A stretch of DNA of 40,387 nucleotides from Lachnospiraceae bacterium (GTDB lineage Bacteria; Bacillota; Clostridia; Lachnospirales; Lachnospiraceae): contig JAILMH010000018.1 of NCBI GenBank assembly GCA_024692715.1, forward strand, positions 1 through 40,387, written 5' to 3'. The position numbers were made by a program, and so were the translations under genes. The notes under the pieces are model-generated. The model did no database searches and was not told where the DNA came from. It was given only the letters and a program-made list of their open reading frames with translations. This document shows positions 9,164 through 17,730 of the stretch, one piece after another (within the stretch, counting starts at the first letter, position 1; each line of letters starts with the position of its first letter).

Positions 9164-9718
9164 TTAATCTTCTTCCGTAAGACTGGCTGACTTTGCGCCA
9201 ATCTTTGTAAAACCTAATCCAATCAATGTTCCAAGTATGGCAACTACTACGGCATTGCCTATTAAAGCTGACACACCCTGAACAAATACTTTATTTGCCG
9301 GCTCTGCATAAATAACTATGTCGAGTACAGGCGCAAGCAATACCCATGCAAGGGCATTTGCAACGATCTGTACAACATTGAATAATGCTACTGTCTTACC
9401 TGCAAAGCCGCCATTCTTCATCTGGAATTTACCAGCGAAAAGACCTACTATGATACCAAAAAGTGCATCCGGGAATACCCAGCTCCACCATACACTTCCA
9501 TATATAAGCGCATCACCAAGTGCATGGCCAAGAAGTCCGATAATACCGCCTACTACCGGTCCATAAACAGCTGCAAAAAACGCAAGCAAAGCCGCTCTTG
9601 GCTGTAAAGATGTGTTAGGAATAAATGCTATAGGTATCTGAACCTGTGTCAATGCAACAAAAAGTGCTGTTCCAATACCGGCTGCAACCACTTCCTTAAC
9701 TCCAAAACTCTTTTTCAT
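9164..9718 (-). CDS. ECF transporter S component, UPF0397-type
   Basis: 184 residues, strongly hydrophobic, with about five or six membrane helices. The central stretch GHALGDALIYGSVWWSWVF and the preceding GPVVGGIIGL are typical of the UPF0397 group of substrate-binding S components. An in-frame ATG five codons upstream lies in front of the ribosome site, whereas ATG 9718 follows GGAGGAAGTTTCG and is chosen. The substrate is unknown; a vitamin or related cofactor precursor is expected for ECF systems. I see no cobalamin, thiamine or riboflavin riboswitch in the 160-base leader, so none of these can be assigned. Confidence 0.8.
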   Translation of the reverse strand: MKKSFGVKEVVAAGIGTALFVALTQVQIPIAFIPNTSLQPRAALLAFFAAVYGPVVGGIIGLLGHALGDALIYGSVWWSWVFPDALFGIIVGLFAGKFQMKNGGFAGKTVALFNVVQIVANALAWVLLAPVLDIVIYAEPANKVFVQGVSALIGNAVVVAILGTLIGLGFTKIGAKSASLTEED

Positions 9719-9861
9719 CGAAACTTCCTCCATAATGGCCTACACCAAATAAATATTAAATAATTTTTCTGTTTATTCCAAAAACACATTTTAGCATTAT
9801 CACAACATTGCCGCAACCATCAAAAACAGGCTGTTATCTCATACAGATATCACAAGGATTC

Positions 9862-9891
9862 AAAAAAGGCAGCCCGTTTTCGGACTGCCTT
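9862..9891 (-). terminator. Terminator after the AraC-type regulator
   Basis: On the minus strand a stem of AAGGCAG plus CCG with one mismatch closes a TTTT-type loop (9866-9891) and is followed by a T run. It lies four bases past the regulator stop and separates it from the ECF operon. Confidence 0.85.
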
Positions 9892-9894
9892 GTA

Positions 9895-10935
9895 TCATGC
9901 AAATACATGCTCTCTTGTTTCCATCATTTCATTTTTCAGTATTGTCGGTGTCACACCCTCTATCCGCTTAAATACTTTACAGAAATAGCTCGGCTCATTA
10001 TATGAAAGCTGGAATGCAACATCTATTATCTTATCATCGTTATAGTAGAAACTCTTTTTTGCAAGGAATACTTTTGCGATCTGTATGTAGGTATTAAAAC
10101 CTATCCCATAGCTTTCTTTAAGCTCACGGCTAAGATAACTCTGGCTTACTCCACAGGCTTCTGCTGCATCAGCTAATGTCATTTCCTTATAAATATTTTT
10201 ATCTATATAGTCAAAAAGCTTTGAAAACTGCGGATGCTTTTGAATACAGCGCTGCTTATAGACTTCATTGAACATATCAAAAAGCGCAAACTGTGTTCTG
10301 AATTTATCCCTTAAAACATTTCTTTCAAAGCTGAATTTTTCCATGTATTTTTTCCTAAGTATCTCATCTGTACAGCCCATCATAGATAAAACTATCTCAC
10401 ATACTCCGTTCAACTGCTCCATAGTATCTGCCTCTGATGTCAAAAAGGCGCTGCAAATGTCGTTGCGAAGATTGTCCAGCTCCGCATACATCTTAGAAAA
10501 GTTTTTCTTCATTATAAGCGAACGCACTCTGTCCGCGAACGGATTTACTGTATTATCAGTAAGCGGCATCGCACGATTTCTTCGTCTGTGTGTATTTAAT
10601 AATACTTCTATATCATGTTTTGAAAATGTCTGTGTTAAAAACCTTACATTTCCCAGTGCCGCAAATGACTTGGTTCCATAGAAGCTGTCACTCTCCGTCA
10701 TTACGACCACATCATTAAATCTACCCTCTTTTAAGAATTCTTTTGTTAAATGGTGTGCACCATAATAACCCTTTCTGGCACAGATCAGCACCATGTCTGC
10801 ATCACATTCATCCAATACTCTTCTGAAATTTTCGTCTGAATTACAAGTAAAGATACCCTCAGCGTCCTCCTGGCTAAGAATTCTCTCAAGCATCATCCTA
10901 GTCAGTGAATTAGCGTTAACAATTAATAACCTCAT
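9895..10935 (-). CDS. AraC-type response regulator with degenerate receiver domain
   Basis: 346 residues. Residues 1-115 have receiver-like spacing (LLIVNANSLTRMMLERIL start), but the acidic pair is replaced by N7-A8-N9, the phosphoacceptor aspartate position (about 52-54) reads ICARKG, and the conserved lysine near 102 is Gln/Thr (FLTQTF). The last ~100 residues form a standard double-HTH AraC domain containing ADAAEACGVSQSYLSREL and VAFQLSYNEPSYFCKVFK. It follows the PocR-domain kinase gene by 26 bases and has its own terminator. By position and by PocR precedent it should activate the BMC locus, probably without phosphorylation. Confidence 0.85.
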   Translation of the reverse strand: MRLLIVNANSLTRMMLERILSQEDAEGIFTCNSDENFRRVLDECDADMVLICARKGYYGAHHLTKEFLKEGRFNDVVVMTESDSFYGTKSFAALGNVRFLTQTFSKHDIEVLLNTHRRRNRAMPLTDNTVNPFADRVRSLIMKKNFSKMYAELDNLRNDICSAFLTSEADTMEQLNGVCEIVLSMMGCTDEILRKKYMEKFSFERNVLRDKFRTQFALFDMFNEVYKQRCIQKHPQFSKLFDYIDKNIYKEMTLADAAEACGVSQSYLSRELKESYGIGFNTYIQIAKVFLAKKSFYYNDDKIIDVAFQLSYNEPSYFCKVFKRIEGVTPTILKNEMMETREHVFA

Positions 10936-10961
10936 AAAGCTTCAACCTCCCGAAGTTGTGC

Positions 10962-12254
10962 TTAAATTGACGGTGACCAGCTTATCCTGACCTGTGTTCC
11001 CTTCCCCGACGGATTATGTGCCAGCTCCACTGATGCACCATTTTCCCCATAAATCTTCTCGAGCCTTCTTCTCGTGGATATGATATCCATATTTGAAAGC
11101 TGTCTGCTCTCAGGTTTGCTGCGCCTGAATTCCATGATCTCAAGCTGATCGTCTGACATACCCACTCCGTTATCAGCTATCTCACATATGATCCTTCCAC
11201 GCTTTTTAGAAATATTTACTTTTATCTTACCTTCCTCTTCGTCTCCGGCCGGCAGTATTCCATGGATTATCGCATTCTCCACAAAAGGATACAGCGTACA
11301 TGGCGGAATATATGCCTGTGAAAGCGTATAATCAACATCCACGTCCATTTCGATATCTCTCTTGAACTGCCTTTTAAGGATCTCCACAGAATTCTGTATG
11401 AAATTGACCTCTGACTGAATACTTATAAAGCCGTCCTCTGCATCGTAAATATACTCAAGCATCTGCGCATATATCCCGATCGCCTCGCTTGTACCATCAG
11501 CACCCTCTACCACAGCCATGGAATTGAGCATGTTAAGCGCACTGAGCATAAACGGTCCCACGCTCTGCCTTGCAGAATCACTCTGTCCTCTGTCTTCACC
11601 GTTCTTAAGTACGGCAACCTTATCCTTAAGCTGAGCAATGAGTTTATAAAGCTCATCCTGAAGCTTTAATAAAAGCTGTTTTTGTACCATTTCGTCAATT
11701 AGCAGCTTTACAAGATCAGCAGTTCTCCTGAGCTGATCCACATCAATAACCCTGTTCTCGTCATACAGTTTTTTTAACTTGGGATATTCGTTGAGATCTA
11801 TCTCGTCCTGAACAAGCTTTTTGACATCCTCCAGCGAAGACGTATCACCTGTAACACGGACCTGCCCCATAAGAACAGCTCCAAGATGATTCCCTTCAAC
11901 AATTATCGGAACTGCGCAATCAACAAGCCCTGCCGGACAGTGAAACATATAAGGCGCATTGAGCATTGCTGCTTTCAGCGAACCATAGGCATCCGAGAAG
12001 AAACAATTTTTCTCGCAGACCGGCAGCTTTCTTCTTTCGTTGCAGAATTCCGAGAAGCTGGATGTTTTGGTCAGTGGATTTCCCTTATAGTCCACAGTGA
12101 CCATGGCTGTGCCTGTGGCCGCAGCGATCGAATCCTGCAGCTTCTCCCATGCATCCAGATCAATAAGACTTTTCAACGAATAGTCGGAAATGATCGAGTA
12201 TACGAGTTTACTTCGCTGCTCCTTTTCCTCCATATTAGATGAAAAAATTTCCAA
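10962..12254 (-). CDS. PocR-domain sensor with LytS/YesM-type kinase core lacking the phosphoacceptor His
   Basis: 430 residues, no membrane helix. Residues about 28-190 form a PocR ligand domain with the conserved Cys/aromatic pattern (C71, C80, C84, C106 in HCPAGL, C113). A coiled stretch (190-220) leads into a His_kinase-type region where the usual NPHFLFN reads VGPFMLS (232-238), so the histidine is gone. The ATPase half is intact: N-box FVENAIIH (324-331), G1 DNGVG (361-365) and a C-terminal GKGTQV. The start codon is TTG at 12254, set by GGAGG eight bases upstream; the next ATG (12233) has no ribosome site. PocR domains sense 1,2-propanediol in the pdu system, so a diol is the likely signal. 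Confidence 0.85.
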   Translation of the reverse strand: MEIFSSNMEEKEQRSKLVYSIISDYSLKSLIDLDAWEKLQDSIAAATGTAMVTVDYKGNPLTKTSSFSEFCNERRKLPVCEKNCFFSDAYGSLKAAMLNAPYMFHCPAGLVDCAVPIIVEGNHLGAVLMGQVRVTGDTSSLEDVKKLVQDEIDLNEYPKLKKLYDENRVIDVDQLRRTADLVKLLIDEMVQKQLLLKLQDELYKLIAQLKDKVAVLKNGEDRGQSDSARQSVGPFMLSALNMLNSMAVVEGADGTSEAIGIYAQMLEYIYDAEDGFISIQSEVNFIQNSVEILKRQFKRDIEMDVDVDYTLSQAYIPPCTLYPFVENAIIHGILPAGDEEEGKIKVNISKKRGRIICEIADNGVGMSDDQLEIMEFRRSKPESRQLSNMDIISTRRRLEKIYGENGASVELAHNPSGKGTQVRISWSPSI

Positions 12255-12284
12255 AGTGATAACCTCCGCAGTAAACAGAAAAAG

Positions 12285-12314
12285 ATAAAGTGTACATATC
12301 CTTGTCCACTTTAT
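12285..12314. promoter_or_regulatory. 8+14+8 inverted repeat upstream of the sensor gene
   Basis: ATAAAGTG (12285-12292) and CACTTTAT (12307-12314) form a perfect inverted repeat 30 bases upstream of the TTG start. The 14-base spacer is too long for a good hairpin, so a dimeric operator is more likely. The rest of 12315-12447 is AT-rich with no further clear signal. Confidence 0.4.
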
Positions 12315-12447
12315 ACAACTATTTTTGTGTATTTAAATCTATACTATCTTTATATTACCCCACTTCGCATGCAATATTCAACAGTAAAAGTGTTAAATTT
12401 TAATAGTTGTTTATTCATATTTACAATAAAGGTTATATTTTATACAT

Positions 12448-12489
12448 AAAAAATACCGATAAATTTCCTAATTGTCGAAAATTTATCGG
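12448..12489 (-). terminator. Terminator ending the minus-strand BMC operon
   Basis: Stem CCGATAAATTT (12456-12466) with AAATTTATCGG (12479-12489), loop of 12, then TATTTTTT on the minus strand. It lies just beyond the alcohol dehydrogenase stop and separates the structural operon from the regulator pair. Confidence 0.88.
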
Positions 12490-12497
12490 CATTTTTC

Positions 12498-13610
12498 TTA
12501 ATAGATAGCTAAAAGTATTCTCACAAGGTCTTCCACCTGAGGCTCAATAGGATTACCCGGATATGTGAAGTCCTTCTGGGCTTTCTTTACTATTGTAGGA
12601 ATAGCTGCGATATATTTTTCCTGCTCTATTCCAAGCTCGTGAAGCTTCTGTCCGCATCCGACATTTGCCGCAAGTCTGCGTACTTCTCTCACAAGTGCTT
12701 CCGCACCTTCTGCATCGGTACACTCCCTTGGAGCAAAGAACATTATCCTTGCGAAATGCGCATATTTACTGGCTGCAACCGGATCCTTTGAGTTATATTT
12801 AATAACCTCCGGGAGAAGGATCGCATTTGCAAGTCCATGTGCCAGATGAAACTCTGATCCAAGCTGATGAGAAAGGGCATGGCTTATTCCAAGCCCTGCA
12901 TTCTGGAACGCGATACCTGCTATGCAGGAGCCGGTATGAACACGTATTCGCGCTTCCCTTGAAGGATTATCTCCATAACATTCCTCCAAGAAATGGAATA
13001 CATTGCAGGCGGCCTTATCCGCTATTCCGTCTGTGAAATGATTAGCTCCCCTTGCGACCATTGCTTCAAGCGCATGTGTCAGGGCATCCATTCCACTGGA
13101 ACCTGTCACTTTTTTCGGGCATTTCATTACGAAATCCTCGTCAAGCCATGCTTCATCCGGAGCAATAGCTGCTTCATTAACAGGTATCTTTGTATTTGTC
13201 TCTGTGTCAGTAACCACTGCAAAAGCAGTTACTTCAGAGCCTGTTCCGCTCGTGGTGGGCATTGCAATGAATCGTGTTTCACGACTGCAGCCCATCTGAT
13301 GCGCAAAGTAATTGATGAGCTTTGCCGTATCGATAGCCGAGCCTCCGCCAATTGCCAGGATCACATCAGGCTGAACCTGATTAAAGACCTTTATACCGGC
13401 GATGACCTTCGGAAGCGGCGGGTCCGGAACAATATCCGAATAGACCTCAACTCTGTTTGCAATGCTTAAAGCATTTTTATATTTTTCAAGAAGGGGATTT
13501 CCATTAAGGAATCCATCGCATACTATCCAGACTTTTTTGTCATGGATTGCAGCGATTCTTTCAGGAATATCCTCTCTGAAGGAAATTTCTGTTTTTAATT
13601 TGAATCCCAT
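12498..13610 (-). CDS. BMC-associated iron-dependent alcohol dehydrogenase (PduQ/EutG-like)
   Basis: 370 residues of the Fe-ADH family. The nucleotide site is GGGSAIDTAK (88-97). Predicted Fe2+ ligands are D175, H179, H244 and H258, in the spacing seen in FucO. It reduces the aldehyde (propionaldehyde if the substrate is 1,2-propanediol) to the alcohol and regenerates NAD+ for the aldehyde dehydrogenase inside the compartment. It starts nine bases after the aldehyde dehydrogenase stop behind AAGGAGAAGCA and is the last gene before the terminator. No clear encapsulation peptide is visible, so it is probably held through partners. Confidence 0.9.
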   Translation of the reverse strand: MGFKLKTEISFREDIPERIAAIHDKKVWIVCDGFLNGNPLLEKYKNALSIANRVEVYSDIVPDPPLPKVIAGIKVFNQVQPDVILAIGGGSAIDTAKLINYFAHQMGCSRETRFIAMPTTSGTGSEVTAFAVVTDTETNTKIPVNEAAIAPDEAWLDEDFVMKCPKKVTGSSGMDALTHALEAMVARGANHFTDGIADKAACNVFHFLEECYGDNPSREARIRVHTGSCIAGIAFQNAGLGISHALSHQLGSEFHLAHGLANAILLPEVIKYNSKDPVAASKYAHFARIMFFAPRECTDAEGAEALVREVRRLAANVGCGQKLHELGIEQEKYIAAIPTIVKKAQKDFTYPGNPIEPQVEDLVRILLAIY

Positions 13611-13619
13611 TGCTTCTCC

Positions 13620-15083
13620 TTATTTCATTGAGAATGCACCAGCAAGCACGCAGCGTCTTCTTCTTGCGAAGCACCGTGTAGATGTTGTTCCTTCTCCTGT
13701 AGGTGTTGAAATTGTAAAGGTTGTCGGGCCCTCACCGCCGAATCCGATTCCGGCATATGAAGGAGCATTTTTAACGAAGATAGAAGTCTGCATCTCACGA
13801 GCTGTAAGATTCAGGCGGTTAACGTTTGTTGAATGCATGAGAGCTGTATGATGAAGGCCATGCTCAAGCTCAAGTGCCACCTGAAGTGCACAGTCGAAAT
13901 CAGGGACTCTGATGAACGGGATGATCGGCATGAGCATCTCGATCTTTGCAAACGGATCTGTTGACTGTGACTCAACAACGATAAGACGAGGCTGACCTGT
14001 GAAGGCAACTCCTGCATCTGTAAGGATCTTAACTGCTGAACGTCCTACATAGTCCTTATTTGGTGACTGCTTAGGAGTAACTGTAAGTGCTTCAAGCTTC
14101 TTGATATCTTCCGGCTTATTGATGTAGATGGCACCATTCTTCTGCAGATTATAAAGAAGATACTCTGCTATCGAAGAAACAGCGACGATATTCTTCTCTG
14201 CAATGCAAGGAAGGTTGTTATCAAAGGATGCTCCATCGACGATATCCTTTCCGGCTTTCTCAAGATCTGCAGTCTCATCAACGATTACAGGAGGATTTCC
14301 GGCACCTGCGCCAAGAACTTTCTTTCCTGATCTCATTGCCTGATTAACTACACCAGGGCCACCTGTTACAACAAGAAGATTGATTCCAGGATGTACCATC
14401 ATTGCCTGAGCAGCTTCGATAGAAGGCTCTTTGATAGTTACGATAAGGTTCTCGATACCGCTTGCCTGGCTAACGATCCTGTTTACTTCATTGATAAGCC
14501 ACTGTGAAGTCTTCTTTGCACCCGGATGCGGGCTGAAATATACTGCGTTGCCTGCACTGATCATTCCGATAGCATTGCAGATAACGGTTTCAGTCGGGTT
14601 TGTGCTTGGGCAGATAGCTCCGATAACACCATAAGGTGTGTACTCGTAAAGTGTCATTCCATAGTCACCTGTGAGAACTTCTGTTGCAACATCAAGATCC
14701 TCAACACCCGGTGTATTTGTGATCGCAAGGCGATTCTTTGCTTCCTTATCAGCTACATTTCCCATTCCTGTCTCTTCAACGGCACGAACTGCCATTTCAT
14801 GAACAAGCGGAAGAAGTCCTTCACGGATAGCTTCTACGATCTGCTTTCTTCTGTCGAGCTTTGAATGAAACAGTTTATCCTGTGCAATATGTGCTGCAGC
14901 TACTGCCTCATCAAGTGTATCAAACACTCCACCCTGGCCTGCTGTCGGGCTGAGTGCTGCCTGTGCTGCTTCTGCGGCGCTGCGGAATTTCTGGCTGTCT
15001 GCTACTGCAGACTGTGCCTTGCTGCATCCGCTTTCACCGTTGATGATTTTGGCTACTATAGCCTCTACATCAAAATTTTCCAT
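13620..15083 (-). CDS. CoA-acylating aldehyde dehydrogenase of the microcompartment (PduP/EutE-like)
   Basis: 487 residues. It converts an aldehyde, NAD+ and CoA to acyl-CoA and NADH. The catalytic cysteine is C293 in NNLPCIAEK, and the cofactor region includes CPSTNPTETV and VVTGGPGVV. The first ~17 residues (FDVEAIVAKIINGESG) form a short amphipathic helix followed by an Ala/Ser-rich linker before the catalytic domain at about residue 55, the usual layout of an encapsulation peptide. The start follows AAGGAGAAAACAG. It sits between the pentamer shell gene and the alcohol dehydrogenase, matching the aldehyde-processing core of pdu, eut and GRM loci. Confidence 0.92.
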   Translation of the reverse strand: MENFDVEAIVAKIINGESGCSKAQSAVADSQKFRSAAEAAQAALSPTAGQGGVFDTLDEAVAAAHIAQDKLFHSKLDRRKQIVEAIREGLLPLVHEMAVRAVEETGMGNVADKEAKNRLAITNTPGVEDLDVATEVLTGDYGMTLYEYTPYGVIGAICPSTNPTETVICNAIGMISAGNAVYFSPHPGAKKTSQWLINEVNRIVSQASGIENLIVTIKEPSIEAAQAMMVHPGINLLVVTGGPGVVNQAMRSGKKVLGAGAGNPPVIVDETADLEKAGKDIVDGASFDNNLPCIAEKNIVAVSSIAEYLLYNLQKNGAIYINKPEDIKKLEALTVTPKQSPNKDYVGRSAVKILTDAGVAFTGQPRLIVVESQSTDPFAKIEMLMPIIPFIRVPDFDCALQVALELEHGLHHTALMHSTNVNRLNLTAREMQTSIFVKNAPSYAGIGFGGEGPTTFTISTPTGEGTTSTRCFARRRRCVLAGAFSMK

Positions 15084-15112
15084 CTGTTTTCTCCTTTGAA
15101 TTATATAAACTT

Positions 15113-15364
15113 TTAATACTCATCTATAATTCCAACTACTGCTGCATCGATCGGCGCGTCCTTATTCTGGTTTGCAAGCCTTGAAGCACTTCCCGTTGAA
15201 ATAAGGACATATTCTCCATTACCTGCTCCAATACGGTCTACAGCAACAATCTTCTTTCCTGCATCTACTCCCTCTGTGAGCTCGCATACAAGAAGCTTCA
15301 TTCCCACAAGAGAATCCTCTTTTTTTGTTGAAACAACATTTCCTGTAACTTTTCCAATGACCAT
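15113..15364 (-). CDS. eutN: BMC-P pentameric vertex protein (EutN/CcmL family)
   Basis: 83 residues forming the pentamer that caps shell vertices. The sequence begins MVIGKVTGNVVSTKK, includes LVGMKLLVCEL and GAGNGEYVLISTGSASR, and ends near DAAVVGIID, all characteristic of the family. A longer reading from 15382 is possible, but the ATG at 15364 overlaps the EutJ stop (TAATG), follows GAGGAATCAGCGTA and gives the usual family length. It is the only pentamer gene in the locus. Confidence 0.92.
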   Translation of the reverse strand: MVIGKVTGNVVSTKKEDSLVGMKLLVCELTEGVDAGKKIVAVDRIGAGNGEYVLISTGSASRLANQNKDAPIDAAVVGIIDEY

Positions 15365-16245
15365 TACGCTGATTCCTCGCATTCCTTTTTCTGTTCTGCG
15401 CTCTTCAGCGCAATCCCCAACGGTGTAACAAATTCCGGATATTCAGGCTTTAATATCTGTGCTGTTATCCTCTTCTCAAACACGGATTCAAATTCCTCGA
15501 AATTTGTTGCGCCCCCAACAAGATATACCTTTTTAACCTTTTTACCGTACCTTTCGATAAAGTTCTGGGTTATGGCAGCCATCTTGTCTATTACCGGACG
15601 GATCATCACGAAAGTATCTTTTTCGTGGTGATGGTCACGTTTATATTTCTCTCCCTCCGGGATCGGAACTCCAAGGGCTCCGGCAACTACCAGTGTCATC
15701 TGCGTACCGCCCGTCGGTTCGTCCTCCGAAAATACCATTTTCCCCTTTTCGAAAATGCTGATTCCTGTAGTACCGCCTCCAATATCCACTACAGCGCCAT
15801 CACGGATCTTCATGGCATAAGCTGCAGCTTCAGGCTCGTCGACGATAGCCGTACATTCCATGTCAGCACTTTCGATCACGTTCTGAACAGCTCTTTTATT
15901 ATTGCCATAGGTTCCCGGCGGAATAGCACCCGCTGCCTCTGTCAGTTCAATTCCCAGCGCCTCTTCTGCCTGCATTTTAAGCTCTCTCACGATCCTTACG
16001 GCTTCGAGGTATTTAACAACGAGTCCGTCCTTTACGCAGTCTGCATCTCTCGATGCTGCGAAAACCGGCTCACCTTTGACATCTGTGACGATCAGTACGA
16101 TAGAAGATGTTCCAAGATCAACTCCCACAGATACCGGTCCCTTCACGCCTTTTATATTTAATTCCTGCCCACCGGAGGACTGCATGACAAGATCATGTAT
16201 CACATTCATCTTGCCGTTGGTCTCCTTCATAACATCCTTTCTCAT
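15364..16245 (-). CDS. eutJ: EutJ-like actin/Hsp70-fold ATPase
   Basis: 293 residues. Actin/Hsp70 nucleotide-binding signatures are visible: phosphate-1 VGVDLGTSSIVLIV (about 36), IVDEPEAAAYAM (about 137), phosphate-2 VVDIGGGTTGIS (about 152) and VYLVGGATNFEEFE near the C-terminus (adenosine region). EutJ proteins occur in eut and GRM compartment loci and are thought to act as chaperones or assembly factors; the activity is not established. About 30 residues precede the fold and could be a tether. It lies between PduL and EutN, translationally coupled to the latter. Confidence 0.88.
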   Translation of the reverse strand: MRKDVMKETNGKMNVIHDLVMQSSGGQELNIKGVKGPVSVGVDLGTSSIVLIVTDVKGEPVFAASRDADCVKDGLVVKYLEAVRIVRELKMQAEEALGIELTEAAGAIPPGTYGNNKRAVQNVIESADMECTAIVDEPEAAAYAMKIRDGAVVDIGGGTTGISIFEKGKMVFSEDEPTGGTQMTLVVAGALGVPIPEGEKYKRDHHHEKDTFVMIRPVIDKMAAITQNFIERYGKKVKKVYLVGGATNFEEFESVFEKRITAQILKPEYPEFVTPLGIALKSAEQKKECEESA

Positions 16246-16270
16246 AAAAACCGTCTCTCCTTAGCCTTAA

Positions 16271-16900
16271 TTATCCGATGATCCTCGCCGTTGCATCTGC
16301 TCCGGCTCCAACTGCATTTCCCTCATCAGTGTCAATATGCATCTCAAGTGTAAAATCATCCCCAACTCTGATCTCACATTTATCAAGGAAAGCACTTCTC
16401 TCTGCGCTCTCGATCCTTACGCAGACCTCCTGTCCGCTGTGTAATCCCATTAACACAGCATCCTTCGTCTGCACATGAATATGTCGCTTTGCAACGATCA
16501 CACCCTGAGGAACTGTGATCTCTCCGTGGGGTGATCTGATGGTCAGCCCCGGAGTTCCCTCGATACTTCCGGAGATCCTTATCGGCGCCGGGATTCCAAG
16601 CATTCTCGCATCTGTCATAGAAAGCTCGATCTGGGTATACTTTCTGCATGGTCCGAGGATCCTTACTCTCTCCATAGTTCCCTTAGGCCCTACAAGAGTC
16701 ACCAGCTTGTCTGATGCAAAATCATCTCCCTGATTAAGCTTCTTTTTTCTGTTCATTGGCTCGCCCGGAAACAGTCTGTCGTAATCCTCCTGAGTCAGGT
16801 GAACGTGTTTATTAGACACGCCCACCGGAATCTTGATGAAATTACGAAGATGTGCAATGACCTCTGCTGCCTGAGCCGCCACATCAATTTGTTGTGTCAT
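16271..16900 (-). CDS. pduL: PduL-type phosphate acyltransferase
   Basis: 209 residues. It exchanges CoA for phosphate on the acyl-CoA made by the aldehyde dehydrogenase, recycling CoA inside the compartment and yielding an acyl phosphate for ATP synthesis. The paired zinc-binding motifs are VSNKHVHLT (about 28) and AKRHIHVQ (about 137), and the C-terminal half contains the conserved DTDEGNA segment. An N-terminal helix of about 20 residues (IDVAAQAAEVIAHLRN) precedes the catalytic domain and may be its encapsulation peptide. The start follows CAGGAGAGTGATAA. It is unrelated to Pta. Confidence 0.94.
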   Translation of the reverse strand: MTQQIDVAAQAAEVIAHLRNFIKIPVGVSNKHVHLTQEDYDRLFPGEPMNRKKKLNQGDDFASDKLVTLVGPKGTMERVRILGPCRKYTQIELSMTDARMLGIPAPIRISGSIEGTPGLTIRSPHGEITVPQGVIVAKRHIHVQTKDAVLMGLHSGQEVCVRIESAERSAFLDKCEIRVGDDFTLEMHIDTDEGNAVGAGADATARIIG

Positions 16901-16915
16901 TTATCACTCTCCTGA

Positions 16916-17188
16916 TTACTTTTTAAGCATTGTCTTCTGAACATCAGTATGAGGACGAGGAATAACATGCTTAGAAACAACAGTTCCGACATTAGAAGCT
17001 GCAGCATCGCCTGCCTCAACAGCAGCCTTTACAGCACCAACATCTCCCTGAACAAGTACAGTTACAAGTCCTGATCCGATCTTCTCTGTTTTTAACAATG
17101 AAACATTAGCTGCCTTGAGCATTGCATCTGCTGCTTCAACAGCTCCTACATAACCCTTTGTTTCGATCATTCCAAGTGCTTCATTCAT
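16916..17188 (-). CDS. BMC-H hexameric shell protein (PduA/J-like)
   Basis: 90 residues, a single BMC domain. It begins [22 protein letters not shown] and carries the pore loop KIGSG, followed by [19 protein letters not shown] and the C-terminal HVIPRPH strand. These features match the major hexamer of 1,2-propanediol compartments, whose pore passes small polar substrates. Its ATG overlaps the stop of the preceding tailed BMC-H gene (ATGA). It is very similar to the BMC-H at 27003 in the other arm. Confidence 0.95.
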   Translation of the reverse strand: MNEALGMIETKGYVGAVEAADAMLKAANVSLLKTEKIGSGLVTVLVQGDVGAVKAAVEAGDAAASNVGTVVSKHVIPRPHTDVQKTMLKK

Positions 17189-17712
17189 TTCTTGTTATCT
17201 CCTTTTTTCTCCTGCTGTTTCGGCGCTGCCTTTTTCTTTACCGTCTTAGTTTTTGGCGCCTCGGCTTTAGTTTCCTTCTTTACTTCAGCTCCGGCACTTT
17301 CGGCAGGTTTTACAGCCTCCTGTTTCTTTGGCTCCTCAGGTTTCTTTTCAGGTTCAGCTTTTTTCAGAGCTTCAACCTTTTTCACCTCTTCAGCCTTTAC
17401 CTCAGCTTCCTTTTCCTCCTGCTTCTGCAAGTCCGCTATATCCGGGTCCAGAATATCTTCAATTCCATAGGCCGGACGAGGAATCACCTTTTCAGAAACG
17501 AACCACTCATATTCTCTTGCAATAGTACTTCCTGCCTGAACAGCAGCCTGTACTGCAGAAACTTCTCCGGTAACAAGTATTGTTATCCAGCCGTTTCCCT
17601 TTGCCTTTGTCTTTTGCCGGATGTGGACCTGCGCAGCCTTCGCCATTGCATCACCAACTGTGATCGCCGCACATAAGCCTCTGACCTCCAGCATCCCCAA
17701 TGCCTGTTTCAA
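17185..17712 (-). CDS. BMC-H shell protein with long charged C-terminal tail
   Basis: 175 residues. Residues 1-88 are a BMC domain ([22 protein letters not shown], pore region KGNGW, C-terminal [10 protein letters not shown]). Residues about 89-175 are a low-complexity tail made almost only of Lys, Glu, Ala and Pro, acidic first and then strongly basic at the end, predicted disordered or helical. The start is TTG at 17712, the only position giving the normal BMC-H N-terminus; GAGGTAAAGAGAC precedes it. Tailed BMC-H proteins such as PduK exist, but they usually carry a Cys cluster, which is absent here. Confidence 0.9.
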   Translation of the reverse strand: MKQALGMLEVRGLCAAITVGDAMAKAAQVHIRQKTKAKGNGWITILVTGEVSAVQAAVQAGSTIAREYEWFVSEKVIPRPAYGIEDILDPDIADLQKQEEKEAEVKAEEVKKVEALKKAEPEKKPEEPKKQEAVKPAESAGAEVKKETKAEAPKTKTVKKKAAPKQQEKKGDNKK

Positions 17713-17730
17713 GTCTCTTTACCTCGCTTA

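Noticed and set aside
9719-9861. Vitamin riboswitch upstream of the ECF S component
   Set aside because: The AT-rich leader shows no conserved riboswitch core.
15625-16161. 178-residue plus-strand reading frame opposite eutJ
   Set aside because: It lies antisense to a clear EutJ gene, has no ribosome site and no recognisable domain.
16956-17676. Plus-strand frames opposite the BMC-H genes
   Set aside because: Low-complexity Phe/Leu/Ser-rich products are the reverse of the Lys/Glu-rich tail, so they are shadows.
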